Source of the DNA: Bacteroides cutis
Lineage (GTDB): Bacteria; Bacteroidota; Bacteroidia; Bacteroidales; Bacteroidaceae
DNA length: 64,000 nt
Reading direction: 5' to 3'
Assembly: GCF_900241005.1 (NCBI RefSeq)
Contig: NZ_OEST01000001.1
Location: forward strand, 124,001 to 188,000
Position numbers and translations under genes: made by a program
The notes under the pieces: generated by a model
Database searches by the model: none
What the model was told of the DNA's origin: nothing
Seen by the model: only the letters and a program-made list of their open reading frames with translations
In this document: positions 1-10,774 of the stretch, piece by piece
How the letters are laid out: the number at the start of each line of letters is the position of its first letter
Numbering within the stretch: the first letter of the stretch is position 1

Positions 1-2509
1 CGTAAGGCGCATCCACCGTCAGCCTTTGCCTGCCATCAATGTATTTACCGGAATAGAAATCATACCAACCATTACCGGCAGGGAAATACATTTCACGGCT
101 GCGTGCTCCATATTCATAAACCGGAGCTACCATAATAGCAGGACCAAACATGAACTGGTCACCAATATTATTGACATTCACATCAGCAGTAAAATCCATC
201 ACCAACGGGCGCATAATCGTATAATCATTAAAGTACGTCATACCTGCCAATGAGTAGATATATGACATCAGACGATAACGTAACTTCGTGTAATAAACGA
301 TAGAATTATAACAAGGATGTCCCTCAGGAGCTATATTCCAAACTTCACGATAAGGATACTGGCCATGGGCACGATACAACGGACAGAAGGCTCCGAACTG
401 ATACCAACGTGTGTTCAATTCTCTCCACTCCCTATAGTCGGCATTTTCGCGACCGGTCTCGTTAAACTCACGTTGCCCGTCTTCATAGCGTTTTTCTACA
501 CAAAAGCCACCGATGTCCATTGTCCAGTAAGGAATGCCGCTGACTGCAAAGTTCAGTCCTGCGGAAATCTGTGCTTTCATATCTTCCCAACGGGTAGCAA
601 TATCTCCACTCCAAGTTGCGGTAGAATAACGTTGTAATCCTGCGAACCCCGAACGGGTAAGCAGAAATACACGTTTATCGTTATCCACACTGCGTTGTCC
701 GTCATAAATAGCTTCGGCATTCATCAAAGCGTATGCATTGAAATACTGGGCGGAAGGACCGAGAGCTGTAGGGCCGCAAAGGTCTTTACGATATTCAATA
801 TCCGTACAGTCACGTATATTTGGTTCGCTGGCATCCATCCACCAGGCATCAATACCCAATGAATAAAGATGTTCTTCCATTTGTTTCCAAAAAAGTTTAC
901 GTGCTCCCTCGGCATATGCATCGTAGAAAGAACCGATGTAACCGAGACCAATCCAGTCGCGAATGCTATCCTTGACAGCCTGCTGATACATCCAACCGTT
1001 TTGGTCGAATTCTTTATAATGTTCCGTACTTGCATAAAACTTGGGCCATACGGAAATCATAATCTGCGCATTCATCGCATGGATAGAATCTACCATTGCT
1101 TTCGGATCCGGGAAACGGGCTTTATCAAACTCATGACTACCCCACGCATCCTGCGGCCAATAACTCCAGTCGAGTACGATATTATCAATAGGTATCTGCC
1201 GCCGGCGGAATTCTTTCAAAGCATCCAAAACTTCATCCTGCGTTTTGTACCGTTCACGACTTTGCCAATAACCCATCGCCCATTTCGGCATGATTGGGGA
1301 CTTACCGGTTAAGGTGCGGTAACCGCTGATGACCTCATCCATATTATCACCGTAAATAAAGTAATAATCTATTTCATTCTGCATTTCGCCCCACCACGCC
1401 AGTTTATTCTGTTCTTCGGCCGGAACCGGACTCAATACACGAAGTCCACAGTAAGACACATATCCGTCGGGGATCCATTCTATTTTCAAAGGAACCCGTT
1501 TACCGGCTTCCAAGTTAACGGCAAATTTATAACTATTCGGGTTCCAGGCTGTACGCCAACGTTCGGGAACCACCAATTCATCATTGATATATACCTTCAT
1601 ATATCCGGCATAGTAAAGAATAAAACGGAATATTCCGCTCTCTGACGGTTCTATCTCGCCTTCATACGTCACTTGTGACCCCATGAGCGGGAAATCTTCC
1701 GGTAAATTCACTACATTATTCAGATGTGTCTCACGATCCAAATGTTCAAAGTAGAGAGAGTCTTCTCTGCGTACCACAGTTTCCGCATCGCTCCGAGAAG
1801 AAGGAATATACGTACCTGTCAAGGCACCCTTTTTTCCTTCTTTATCATAGAGTTTGAATACACTGCCCAGTTGCGAATAGTCGCGTGGGTCACCGAAACG
1901 GCAAAGTGAATAGCTGTCCCACAGCAGACCATAGTTTTTATTGGAAACAATGAAAGGCACGGAAACCTTCGTATTATATTGAAACAGTTCCTCGTTCTTT
2001 CCTTTATAGTTGAACTCATCCGCCTGGTGCTGTCCCAGTCCATAGAATGCTTCATCATCGGCAGACTGGAATACCTGACGAACCGTATATGCTTTCGTTC
2101 CATCCACCTCGATTGGAGTAAAGCTTCTTCCCAGCCGATCCTCCTCCAAAATCTGACTTCCGTCAGCGTCTGTAAAACAGACCTCTCCCGTCACCTTAGA
2201 CACGGTGGCAGATAACTGCGAGGTTTTCACCGTAACGGCATCGTTATGGTCTTCTACGTTGAAGTCTACTTCATTTTCCTGAGGAATAACTATCAGGCTC
2301 TTTTCTTTCGAGAAATTCTTTTCCGGAGTAGCAGATACATGAATCAGTTTCTCGCCCATTACTTCCAGACGCACTTTCCGCACATCAGTAGACTGTTGTT
2401 GTTTCACTTCTACAATTATACCTTTATCGGTTTTCTCATAGCCACTATCGGCACATGCCGTAAGAAACCATCCGGCAAGTAAACAAATTAAAGTGCTTTC
2501 CAATTTCAT
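1..2509 (-). CDS. GH31 alpha-xylosidase-like lipoprotein with PA14 insert (3' end outside window)
   Basis: Reading frame open from ATG at 2509 to the left edge, so at least 836 codons; the C-terminus is missing. The N-terminus is a lipoprotein signal with lipobox LTAC. GH31 landmarks: LDWSYWPQDAWGSHEF, the nucleophile motif WWMDASEPN (Asp about residue 559) and the general-acid motif TWSGDI (Asp about 636). Between the N-terminal beta domain and the barrel lies a stretch resembling a PA14 insert (around residues 235-345). That architecture is known from Bacteroides xyloglucan alpha-xylosidases such as BoGH31A, so removal of alpha-xylosyl branches from xyloglucan oligosaccharides is the best guess. 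An alpha-glucosidase is the alternative. It lies downstream of and co-oriented with the HTCS, from which a hairpin separates it. Confidence 0.85.
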   Translation of the reverse strand, partial: MKLESTLICLLAGWFLTACADSGYEKTDKGIIVEVKQQQSTDVRKVRLEVMGEKLIHVSATPEKNFSKEKSLIVIPQENEVDFNVEDHNDAVTVKTSQLSATVSKVTGEVCFTDADGSQILEEDRLGRSFTPIEVDGTKAYTVRQVFQSADDEAFYGLGQHQADEFNYKGKNEELFQYNTKVSVPFIVSNKNYGLLWDSYSLCRFGDPRDYSQLGSVFKLYDKEGKKGALTGTYIPSSRSDAETVVRREDSLYFEHLDRETHLNNVVNLPEDFPLMGSQVTYEGEIEPSESGIFRFILYYAGYMKVYINDELVVPERWRTAWNPNSYKFAVNLEAGKRVPLKIEWIPDGYVSYCGLRVLSPVPAEEQNKLAWWGEMQNEIDYYFIYGDNMDEVISGYRTLTGKSPIMPKWAMGYWQSRERYKTQDEVLDALKEFRRRQIPIDNIVLDWSYWPQDAWGSHEFDKARFPDPKAMVDSIHAMNAQIMISVWPKFYASTEHYKEFDQNGWMYQQAVKDSIRDWIGLGYIGSFYDAYAEGARKLFWKQMEEHLYSLGIDAWWMDASEPNIRDCTDIEYRKDLCGPTALGPSAQYFNAYALMNAEAIYDGQRSVDNDKRVFLLTRSGFAGLQRYSTATWSGDIATRWEDMKAQISAGLNFAVSGIPYWTMDIGGFCVEKRYEDGQREFNETGRENADYREWRELNTRWYQFGAFCPLYRAHGQYPYREVWNIAPEGHPCYNSIVYYTKLRYRLMSYIYSLAGMTYFNDYTIMRPLVMDFTADVNVNNIGDQFMFGPAIMVAPVYEYGARSREMYFPAGNGWYDFYSGKYIDGRQRLTVDAPY

Positions 2510-2566
2510 ATTATTGTTTTTAAAGTTATTTTCCCGTCGTAAAAGTACACAATATACCCAATAAGC

Positions 2567-2601
2567 AAGCCCTTCCGATGTTGAGACGAAAGGGCTTTTT
2601 T
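2567..2601. terminator. Hairpin between HTCS and GH31
   Basis: Arms AAGCCCTT (2567-2574) and AAGGGCTT (2590-2597), extended by TCG/CGA-type pairing. A T-run follows on the plus strand and only a T-poor tail on the minus strand, which is the coding direction of both flanking genes. It could end or attenuate HTCS transcription before GH31. Confidence 0.5.
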
Positions 2602-2644
2602 GATTTATAAAAAGACAATATGTTTCTTTTATGGGTATCTTTTG

Positions 2645-5600
2645 TTATTTACCTTCCTTTTCCTGAAAAACAGAGGGTAAAACGCCAAATTCTTCCTTGA
2701 AATATTTCGTAAAATACTTGGGGTTGTTGAAGCCTACATTATACGCTATCTCCGATACATTCAACTGGCTCTCCCGCAGGAATTGCATCGCCCGCTTTAA
2801 CCGGATAATTCGTATAAATTCCGTAGGTGTCTTACCTGTAATCTGCAACAGCTTTTTATAGAGTTGAACACGACTCATCCCCAACTCACGACTTAAAATC
2901 TCTACCGATAAGTCCGGGTGAGATATATTATCTTCTACATACTTGATAGCTTTTGCCACCAATTGTTCATCCAACGAGGTAATCACAATCTCGCTCGGTT
3001 CCGGTTCTATATGAGTACGTGACTTATTTTTCTTACTTAAATCTATCAGCTTACGCATACGCAGTACCAACACCTCCACATTAAATGGCTTCGTGACATA
3101 ATCATCCGCACCGATAGTCAGTCCTTCCACCTTGTCCTCCACCGCCTGTTTAGCTGTCAGTAAGATGAACGGAATACCCGAAGTACGCTTGTCCGACTTC
3201 ACCCAACGACAAAGTTCATTTCCATCCATCTCAGGCATCATCACATCACTGACGATAATATCCGGCATCAAATCCGGTATTATTTGCCATGCTTCCCGAC
3301 CGTTAGCGGCAGATTTCACACGGAAATACAGACTGAGAGCATCTTTCATAAAGATAATAAGATCTTCGTTATCATCCACAATCAGTGCCAAAGGTTTTTC
3401 TTTTTCGGCCTCCGCCAGAACATCTTCCCGGATTTGTCCCGAAGGTACCCCCTCCTCTGTTTCGGAAAACACAGTAGTTAGCGAAGACAGACTATTAGTA
3501 TCCTGAACCACCTCTTTATGTTGTACAGGAATATCCACAACAAATACACTACCTGTACCGACATTATCAAACACCCGTACCGTACCTCCATGAAGGGTTA
3601 CAAAATCACGTACCAGACTCAGGCCGATACCACTGCCCGTCGACTGATTATGTTCTCCCTCCTGTTCTATTTGGTAGAAACGTTCGAAGATGCGCTCCTT
3701 ATTTACATCACTGATACCAATACCCGTATCGGAAACCTTTATTTCCAGCATTTCAGGAGTTTCTTTCAGGACATCAATCGATACATCCACACGTCCGCCC
3801 TCCGGCGTAAACTTGAAAGCATTGGACAATAAGTTCATTACCACTTTTCCCAACTTATCCTCATCGAAAGCCATATTCAGATAGTCTACGGCAGAAAAGA
3901 AAGTGAGATGTACGTTCTTCTTCTCCGAAAGCATAAGGAAAGAACTACAAATATTACGAACATAAGCCACAACATCCCCTTCCGAAAGGCTTAGATGCAG
4001 ACCTGCCATCTCATTTTTACGAAAGTCAAGCAATTGATTTACCAAAGTCAACAACCGCAATGCATTACGGTGCATCAGTCTTAGTTTTTCCAATCGCTTT
4101 TCATCCATAGTTTCTTTAATAATACCCTCCAACGGTGAAATAATCAACGTCAACGGTGTACGTAATTCGTGGCTGACATTGGTAAAGAAACGGAATTTCA
4201 TTTGGTTGACTTCCTCGTTCTTCTTGGCATCCTGTTCCATCTGGCGTATTTTGAATTTATTACGCTCTCTGCGCTGTATGGCATAGAGCGACAGGCATAC
4301 TATGCCGATAAATAAAAGGACATAGCATGTGTATGCCCATGGAGTCATCCAGAAAGGCGGCAAAATCACAATCTTCAAACTTGCCTCTTCCGTCCCGGCA
4401 TACCCATCGCTATTGGTAGCCTTTACTTTCAATGTATAAGTGCCGGGAGCCAGATTGGTATAAGTCACCCGGTGCATATTCGCAGTTTCCTCCAACCAGT
4501 CTTCATTAAAACCTTCTAGTTTATAAAAATACCGGGTCTTGTCCGGTAATACATAATTATCCGAGGCAAACAGAACCGTAAATACATTCTGTTTATAGTC
4601 CAATATTATTTCTTGAACATGGTTCAATGTTCCCGGCAAGATAATCCGTCCGTCACATTCTTCACCTACCTCCACCTCTCTATTGAACAGTTGGAAACCG
4701 GTAAACATTACTTTGGGTAAAGTATGGTTATACTTGATATTATCGGGATTGAAGCGGTTCAAACCATACAAACCACCTACCACAATCTCTCCCGTATGTA
4801 ACCGTTTAAGCGAACGTTGATTGAAGTCACAACTTTGCAGTCCGTCCTTATCGTTATAGGTATAACAGCGGAAAGTGAGTTGTCCCGATTTTGCATCGGC
4901 AGACGGTACGACATTAATCAGTTCCCCACCCGTACTGACCCACATGCTTCTATTATCATCTTCCGTAAGCCCCAGTATAAACAGTCTAGAAAAATCCGGT
5001 TTGATAGGTACTTCGTAAATTTCATCCTGTTTCGGATCATATACATTGAGTCCCTCACGCGTAGCTACCCAAAGCAGACCGCGACTATCTTCATAGACTT
5101 GGCTTATATTCTGATTGGAAAACCGTTCCTTCCCCGACTTTGTTCCCGTAAAGTTGGTTATCTTCCTCGTATTCAAATCCATGATAGCCATACCTGCCGA
5201 GGTTCCGATAATCAGCGTATGATTACGCCCCACACAAATGGAAGAGATATAATCAGATACCAAATCAGAGTTACCTGTATAATACGTTTCAAAATTACCG
5301 GTTGTAGGGTGCAGGCATTGTATACCTCCCCCCAGTGTACCAATCCAGATATGGCCTTCGGCATCTTCCGCCAAAGCCCAAACATTATCATAAACCAGCG
5401 TATTTTCTTCTCCATGCCCTTTACCTGCACGATAATGAATAAAGCGATTACCATCGTAACAGTTCAATCCACCCCAAAAGGTCCCTATCCATAATTTACC
5501 GTCACTACCTTGCAACAGACAAACAACCACATTACTGGAAATAGAGTTTGTATCGGCCATATGCGAAAAGACTTTCCGCTCTCCCGTCTCCATATTCCAA

Positions 5601-6712
5601 CGCACCAACCCCGTATCGTTGGTTCCCAACCAAACAATATTATTTTTACCGTCTTCCACACAGTTGACGTCTCCCACATTGACGTTACCGAATTTAAAGG
5701 CACTCTCGTTATAGAATGAAACACCTTTCTTATAAGTACCCACCCACATTGTACCTGAAGCATCTTCATAGAGCGCCGTAATCGTATTATTGGATAAGGT
5801 ACGGTCATTACCGGCATCATTCACCAATTTTAGGTGAACGGCATCCTCATCAATCACTTCAATGCCATCCTGATCTCGTCCCACCCATATCCGTCCGTTT
5901 TTATCCTGCGCCAAAGCCCGCACGGCATCGTAAGTATCTCCTCTGATGGAACGTGACTCCCAAACCTTTCCTGAAAGGCTATAAATCCACATTCCTTCTA
6001 TACTGTATATCCATACCCGCTCGTTACGGTCCACGAAAAAAGTAAAAACAATGTTCCGGCCATTACCCCATTCTTCCGCAATATCCTCGTTCATCCATTT
6101 AGGTTCCAGTTTCTCATTGTCAATACAAGCTATCACACCGTTCACATTAACCAGCAAGATACCTTCACTACATTCAATGATATCGGTAATTTCTGTCGAC
6201 AGGAACTTCTTATCAGCTATTTTTACGATTTCAGCATCCTTATCACCCATTTTATACCGATAGACACCCTTGCCCATCACATATATCCAGAAGTCTTTCT
6301 CCTTATCGATATAAATAAGAGTAGGTCTTCCCACAATGCCAATATTCCACATCCACGTTTCCACATCACGGTTGAAATCATCCGAAACACTGTTATAGAT
6401 GGCATAACCCGCTCCTGTTTCCAACCAAAGGTTTCCTGCCGCATCTTCCTGTATTTTCTCTATATAGCTGTCCGGCAAGGACTTCTCATCATCTTGCCTA
6501 CTACGATAGACTTTAATGCTATAACCGTCATACCGGTTCAGCCCCGAAGCTGTACCAAACCACATAAAACCGTTGGAATCTTTGTAAATGGAATTAACCT
6601 GATTATTGGAAAGTCCGTCTTTTACTTCCAGATGTTTGAACATATAGTCGTGGGCTGCAACAGGTAAGTACAGCACCATGACCCATAGGATGAATATTTG
6701 TATTCTCTTCAT
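2645..6712 (-). CDS. Hybrid two-component system regulator (HTCS), GH5/GH31-linked
   Basis: A one-polypeptide sensor, kinase and transcription factor (1355 aa). Order: signal peptide (1-20); periplasmic two-propeller sensor with repeated WFGT/WVGT/WIGT blades (about 28-700) and a Y_Y_Y domain (about 710-790); membrane helix (about 790-812); HisKA with the phospho-His in SHELRTP (His848); HATPase with GSGIGLSL; receiver domain with phospho-acceptor Asp1156 in VSDVMMPEMDG; C-terminal AraC-type DNA-binding domain. The frame stays open 56 codons further upstream, but the start was put at 6712 because a signal peptide begins there and the extension has no hydrophobic leader. It sits between GH5 and GH31 and probably activates them plus GH43. 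The ligand is unknown; a xyloglucan oligosaccharide is likely from the neighbours. Confidence 0.95.
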   Translation of the reverse strand: MKRIQIFILWVMVLYLPVAAHDYMFKHLEVKDGLSNNQVNSIYKDSNGFMWFGTASGLNRYDGYSIKVYRSRQDDEKSLPDSYIEKIQEDAAGNLWLETGAGYAIYNSVSDDFNRDVETWMWNIGIVGRPTLIYIDKEKDFWIYVMGKGVYRYKMGDKDAEIVKIADKKFLSTEITDIIECSEGILLVNVNGVIACIDNEKLEPKWMNEDIAEEWGNGRNIVFTFFVDRNERVWIYSIEGMWIYSLSGKVWESRSIRGDTYDAVRALAQDKNGRIWVGRDQDGIEVIDEDAVHLKLVNDAGNDRTLSNNTITALYEDASGTMWVGTYKKGVSFYNESAFKFGNVNVGDVNCVEDGKNNIVWLGTNDTGLVRWNMETGERKVFSHMADTNSISSNVVVCLLQGSDGKLWIGTFWGGLNCYDGNRFIHYRAGKGHGEENTLVYDNVWALAEDAEGHIWIGTLGGGIQCLHPTTGNFETYYTGNSDLVSDYISSICVGRNHTLIIGTSAGMAIMDLNTRKITNFTGTKSGKERFSNQNISQVYEDSRGLLWVATREGLNVYDPKQDEIYEVPIKPDFSRLFILGLTEDDNRSMWVSTGGELINVVPSADAKSGQLTFRCYTYNDKDGLQSCDFNQRSLKRLHTGEIVVGGLYGLNRFNPDNIKYNHTLPKVMFTGFQLFNREVEVGEECDGRIILPGTLNHVQEIILDYKQNVFTVLFASDNYVLPDKTRYFYKLEGFNEDWLEETANMHRVTYTNLAPGTYTLKVKATNSDGYAGTEEASLKIVILPPFWMTPWAYTCYVLLFIGIVCLSLYAIQRRERNKFKIRQMEQDAKKNEEVNQMKFRFFTNVSHELRTPLTLIISPLEGIIKETMDEKRLEKLRLMHRNALRLLTLVNQLLDFRKNEMAGLHLSLSEGDVVAYVRNICSSFLMLSEKKNVHLTFFSAVDYLNMAFDEDKLGKVVMNLLSNAFKFTPEGGRVDVSIDVLKETPEMLEIKVSDTGIGISDVNKERIFERFYQIEQEGEHNQSTGSGIGLSLVRDFVTLHGGTVRVFDNVGTGSVFVVDIPVQHKEVVQDTNSLSSLTTVFSETEEGVPSGQIREDVLAEAEKEKPLALIVDDNEDLIIFMKDALSLYFRVKSAANGREAWQIIPDLMPDIIVSDVMMPEMDGNELCRWVKSDKRTSGIPFILLTAKQAVEDKVEGLTIGADDYVTKPFNVEVLVLRMRKLIDLSKKNKSRTHIEPEPSEIVITSLDEQLVAKAIKYVEDNISHPDLSVEILSRELGMSRVQLYKKLLQITGKTPTEFIRIIRLKRAMQFLRESQLNVSEIAYNVGFNNPKYFTKYFKEEFGVLPSVFQEKEGK

Positions 6713-6807
6713 AATATCAGATATAGGAACAATTCTATTCTCTTGCAAATGAAGCAAAAAGCAGGCGGATAAGCAAGAGATGATGTTATTTTTAGTATCA
6801 TTCAATA

Positions 6808-6826
6808 CCGGATATTTACTATCCGG
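6808..6826. promoter_or_regulatory. Perfect dyad upstream of HTCS
   Basis: CCGGATA and TATCCGG flank a 5-nt centre, about 96 nt upstream of the HTCS start. It is a plausible operator by position and symmetry only; no T-run follows it as a terminator would need. Confidence 0.3.
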
Positions 6827-6961
6827 GGGACGAAATGAGGGAGCACCTCCATCACGGATATACCCCCCCGAACCAATCAAAAAAAAACCTGTATTAACAA
6901 TCTATAATCCTTAGATAACTTATGATGAAACCTTTATTGAACTAATACCATTATCTTCAAA

Positions 6962-8476
6962 TCAATAAGGGTACGTACCCGCAACAGCTCCTTTCATAAT
7001 GCCATCAATGGCATAAACTTCTCTCGCTTTGCCGGTACTACGGTTTATATCTCCATTTGTTTCCCAGTAAAAAGGCACAATACCATGATTTTTCGCTTCA
7101 CGAGTAATGATCTCATTCCAATAGGCACGACTCTGATTATGTTTCTCCTGATTTTCGGCGACCGTACGTTTCATCGCACTGTATTCGCCGATAATCACCG
7201 GATAACCTTTATCTACAAAGTGGATCTTCAGCAGTTGGAACTGCTCTTTCACATACTCTTCTTCTCCCCAGATAGGATTATGCTCCGATCCACTTACGCG
7301 ATTCGGTTCACCCCAATACCAGAATGTTTTACCCCAACTCTCATCTTTCTCCATCAAACAGAAATTATAGGGATCGTAGAAATGAACTTCCAGCATCAGG
7401 CGATTAGGGACGTCATCTGTAGGCATTGAAAAACCGTATCCATCATTACAAGTATCTGATATTCTTGTAGCAGGTCCTTGCACAATAAGGCAGCGTGATG
7501 CGTTATTTCCACCTGTGGCACGTACGGCATCCACAAATGTCTGCTCATATTTCATAATAGTCTCTACGGAAGCCGCTTTAAACCCTGTCCCGTTACTGGT
7601 TTCATTCATTCCCGGCTCGTTACATCCTGCAAAAAGCAGATGCTCATCATGCTCTTTGAATTTAGTGGCAATCTGTGTCCATAACGCCTTTTGCTTTGCA
7701 TTGATTACTTCACTGTAACCACCAAGAATATTATCTTCGAGCCAACCGCCATCCCAGTGGATATTGATAATGGCATACATGTCATTCAAGATACAAAGAT
7801 TTACCGCCTCAGCCACTTTATCGAGCCATTCCGCATCTATCTGATAAGTAGATACATCTGCATGAGAACTCCATGCACAAGGGATGCGGACTGCATTGAA
7901 ACCGAGTTTTTTCAACCCATTGATATAAGCCGCCGAAACGGTTGCATTGTTACCCCAGTCTTGACCTTTGGGTACTTCCAAAGTATTACCTATATTAATA
8001 CCAGCATACATCTTGGCAGCTAATACCTTAGCATCACTGTTCATCCCGATATCAGGAAGTGGACCTGGTTCCGGATCAGGTGTCGGTTCCAAGAGAGCAA
8101 CTTCTTGGACAACATTGATTGTCCCTATCTTTGTATCATTCACTTTTACCATAATAGAAGCCGTGCGTTCCGTCGCATCAGGATTAGCATCCAACTTTAC
8201 TTGATAGGAAGCAATTCCATGGGCAGTTGTATTTTTATAGGTTACAGTACACCAATCCTTATCAGAAGTCACTTCTAATGTTACATTAGTTTGTATACTC
8301 AATATCTGCATACCCTCTGTTCCGGCAAAAGTCATTCCGGAGCTTAATACTGTATCGGGAATTTTAACTACCGGTTCCACCTGTTCATCGTCACTGGAAC
8401 ACGCCGCAACTAATAAGAAAAAAGAGAAAGCTATAAATGTCAGACAGGCATTGGACTTTTTAATGATATTCTTCAT
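6962..8476 (-). CDS. GH5 endo-beta-glucanase with BACON domain (xyloglucanase-like)
   Basis: Secreted lipoprotein of 504 aa with lipobox VAAC. Residues about 37-128 form a BACON domain, which in Bacteroides GH5 enzymes holds the catalytic module away from the membrane. The GH5 barrel follows (about 145-500), with INIGNTLE, the acid/base Glu287 in GCNEPG and the nucleophile Glu431 in IIGEYSA. This BACON-GH5 layout matches the GH5_4 xyloglucanase/endoglucanase type (BoGH5A). Together with GH31 and GH43 it supports a xyloglucan or mixed beta-glucan target; exact specificity cannot be read from the sequence. It is divergent from GH43 across a 230-bp spacer, and the HTCS follows it in the same orientation. 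Confidence 0.88.
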   Translation of the reverse strand: MKNIIKKSNACLTFIAFSFFLLVAACSSDDEQVEPVVKIPDTVLSSGMTFAGTEGMQILSIQTNVTLEVTSDKDWCTVTYKNTTAHGIASYQVKLDANPDATERTASIMVKVNDTKIGTINVVQEVALLEPTPDPEPGPLPDIGMNSDAKVLAAKMYAGINIGNTLEVPKGQDWGNNATVSAAYINGLKKLGFNAVRIPCAWSSHADVSTYQIDAEWLDKVAEAVNLCILNDMYAIINIHWDGGWLEDNILGGYSEVINAKQKALWTQIATKFKEHDEHLLFAGCNEPGMNETSNGTGFKAASVETIMKYEQTFVDAVRATGGNNASRCLIVQGPATRISDTCNDGYGFSMPTDDVPNRLMLEVHFYDPYNFCLMEKDESWGKTFWYWGEPNRVSGSEHNPIWGEEEYVKEQFQLLKIHFVDKGYPVIIGEYSAMKRTVAENQEKHNQSRAYWNEIITREAKNHGIVPFYWETNGDINRSTGKAREVYAIDGIMKGAVAGTYPY

Positions 8477-8630
8477 GTTTTTACGTATTATGCTTTAACG
8501 GTTAATCTCACTGAAGGCAAAGGTAACGGAAAACCCACACACCAGATCGATGATATGTTACCCGGAAGGGTATCATTTGTTACCGGTATGGGATAAATGG
8601 TTATTATTAAGGGATACCTCCACCAAACTA

Positions 8631-8662
8631 CTTGCCAATCCCTCCGAAATGCCCTATATTTG
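8631..8662 (+). promoter_or_regulatory. Bacteroides-type promoter for GH43
   Basis: The -7 box TATATTTG (8655-8662) fits TAnnTTTG exactly. A -33-like CTTG (8631-8634, one mismatch to TTTG) lies 20 bp before it. Distance to the GH43 start is about 50 nt. Confidence 0.5.
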
Positions 8663-8693
8663 TGAGAAAAGAAGTTATCCTTTCATCTGATAA

Positions 8694-10295
<1,602 letters not shown>

Positions 10296-10318
10296 CAGAT
10301 ATCCCAACCAATAAAACA

Positions 10319-10368
10319 AAGCGAAGAATTCTTTCCCGATATTCCACGGAAAAAGAGTTCTTCGCTTC
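10319..10368. terminator. Bidirectional terminator-like hairpin
   Basis: Arms GCGAAGAATTC (10321-10331) and GAGTTCTTCGC (10355-10365), with one wobble mismatch, lie between the convergent GH43 and the GH29 remnant. The minus-strand exit is T-rich. Confidence 0.6.
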
Positions 10369-10402
10369 AAAACAGGAAGTTTTACTTCTTCTTATTATAT
10401 TC

Positions 10403-10774
10403 TCATTTATTATTCGCTAATTCCACCGTAAATACATAAGCCGGAATTGTATTGTCCTGCTGCCTTACTGACTCTGGCAACGTAATCTTCACGCCCTTCT
10501 TATCCTGTTTCCACTGTATCCGTGACTCGCACCCTAATAAAGACAACGCTTTCGCAGGATATTTAGTCTTTTGCAAAGTTTTTACGAATACTTCCTTATC
10601 TCTCCAGCTACGGGCAATCACATATAATGTCTGCCCCTTTTGGGTGAAGCGGATATCCTGTACCAGATTTTGAGGTGTATCATCATACACGGCATCTATT
10701 TGCTTACCTGCAAACTCAGCTGATACCCGATAACTTTTTTCATTATTGTCTTCACTGTAAACCTCCCAGGATTG
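10403..10774 (-). pseudogene. Orphan C-terminal fragment of a GH29 alpha-L-fucosidase
   Basis: About 123 codons (stop included) lie in the same frame as the upstream GH20 gene, directly after its TGA stop. The fragment begins QSWEVYSEDN, like the (R/S)PWEVY..EGP linker after the GH29 barrel, and continues with LVQDIRFTQKGQTLYVIA, SLLGCESRIQWKQDK and AYVFTVEL. These are hallmarks of the fucosidase C-terminal beta-sandwich. No barrel or catalytic Asp is present. The simplest reading is a deletion that removed the N-terminal part of a fucosidase gene and joined its tail to the end of GH20. An internal start at 10690 exists but would give a non-catalytic 95-aa piece. Readthrough of the TGA would append the sandwich to GH20. 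Confidence 0.75.

Noticed and set aside
4817..5494. 225-codon open frame opposite the first HTCS
   Set aside because: Antisense to the sensor propeller repeats; no independent support.
6713..6880. Upstream extension of the first HTCS (56 codons)
   Set aside because: No signal peptide at the longer start; it would bury the real leader, and the region holds a dyad and looks intergenic.
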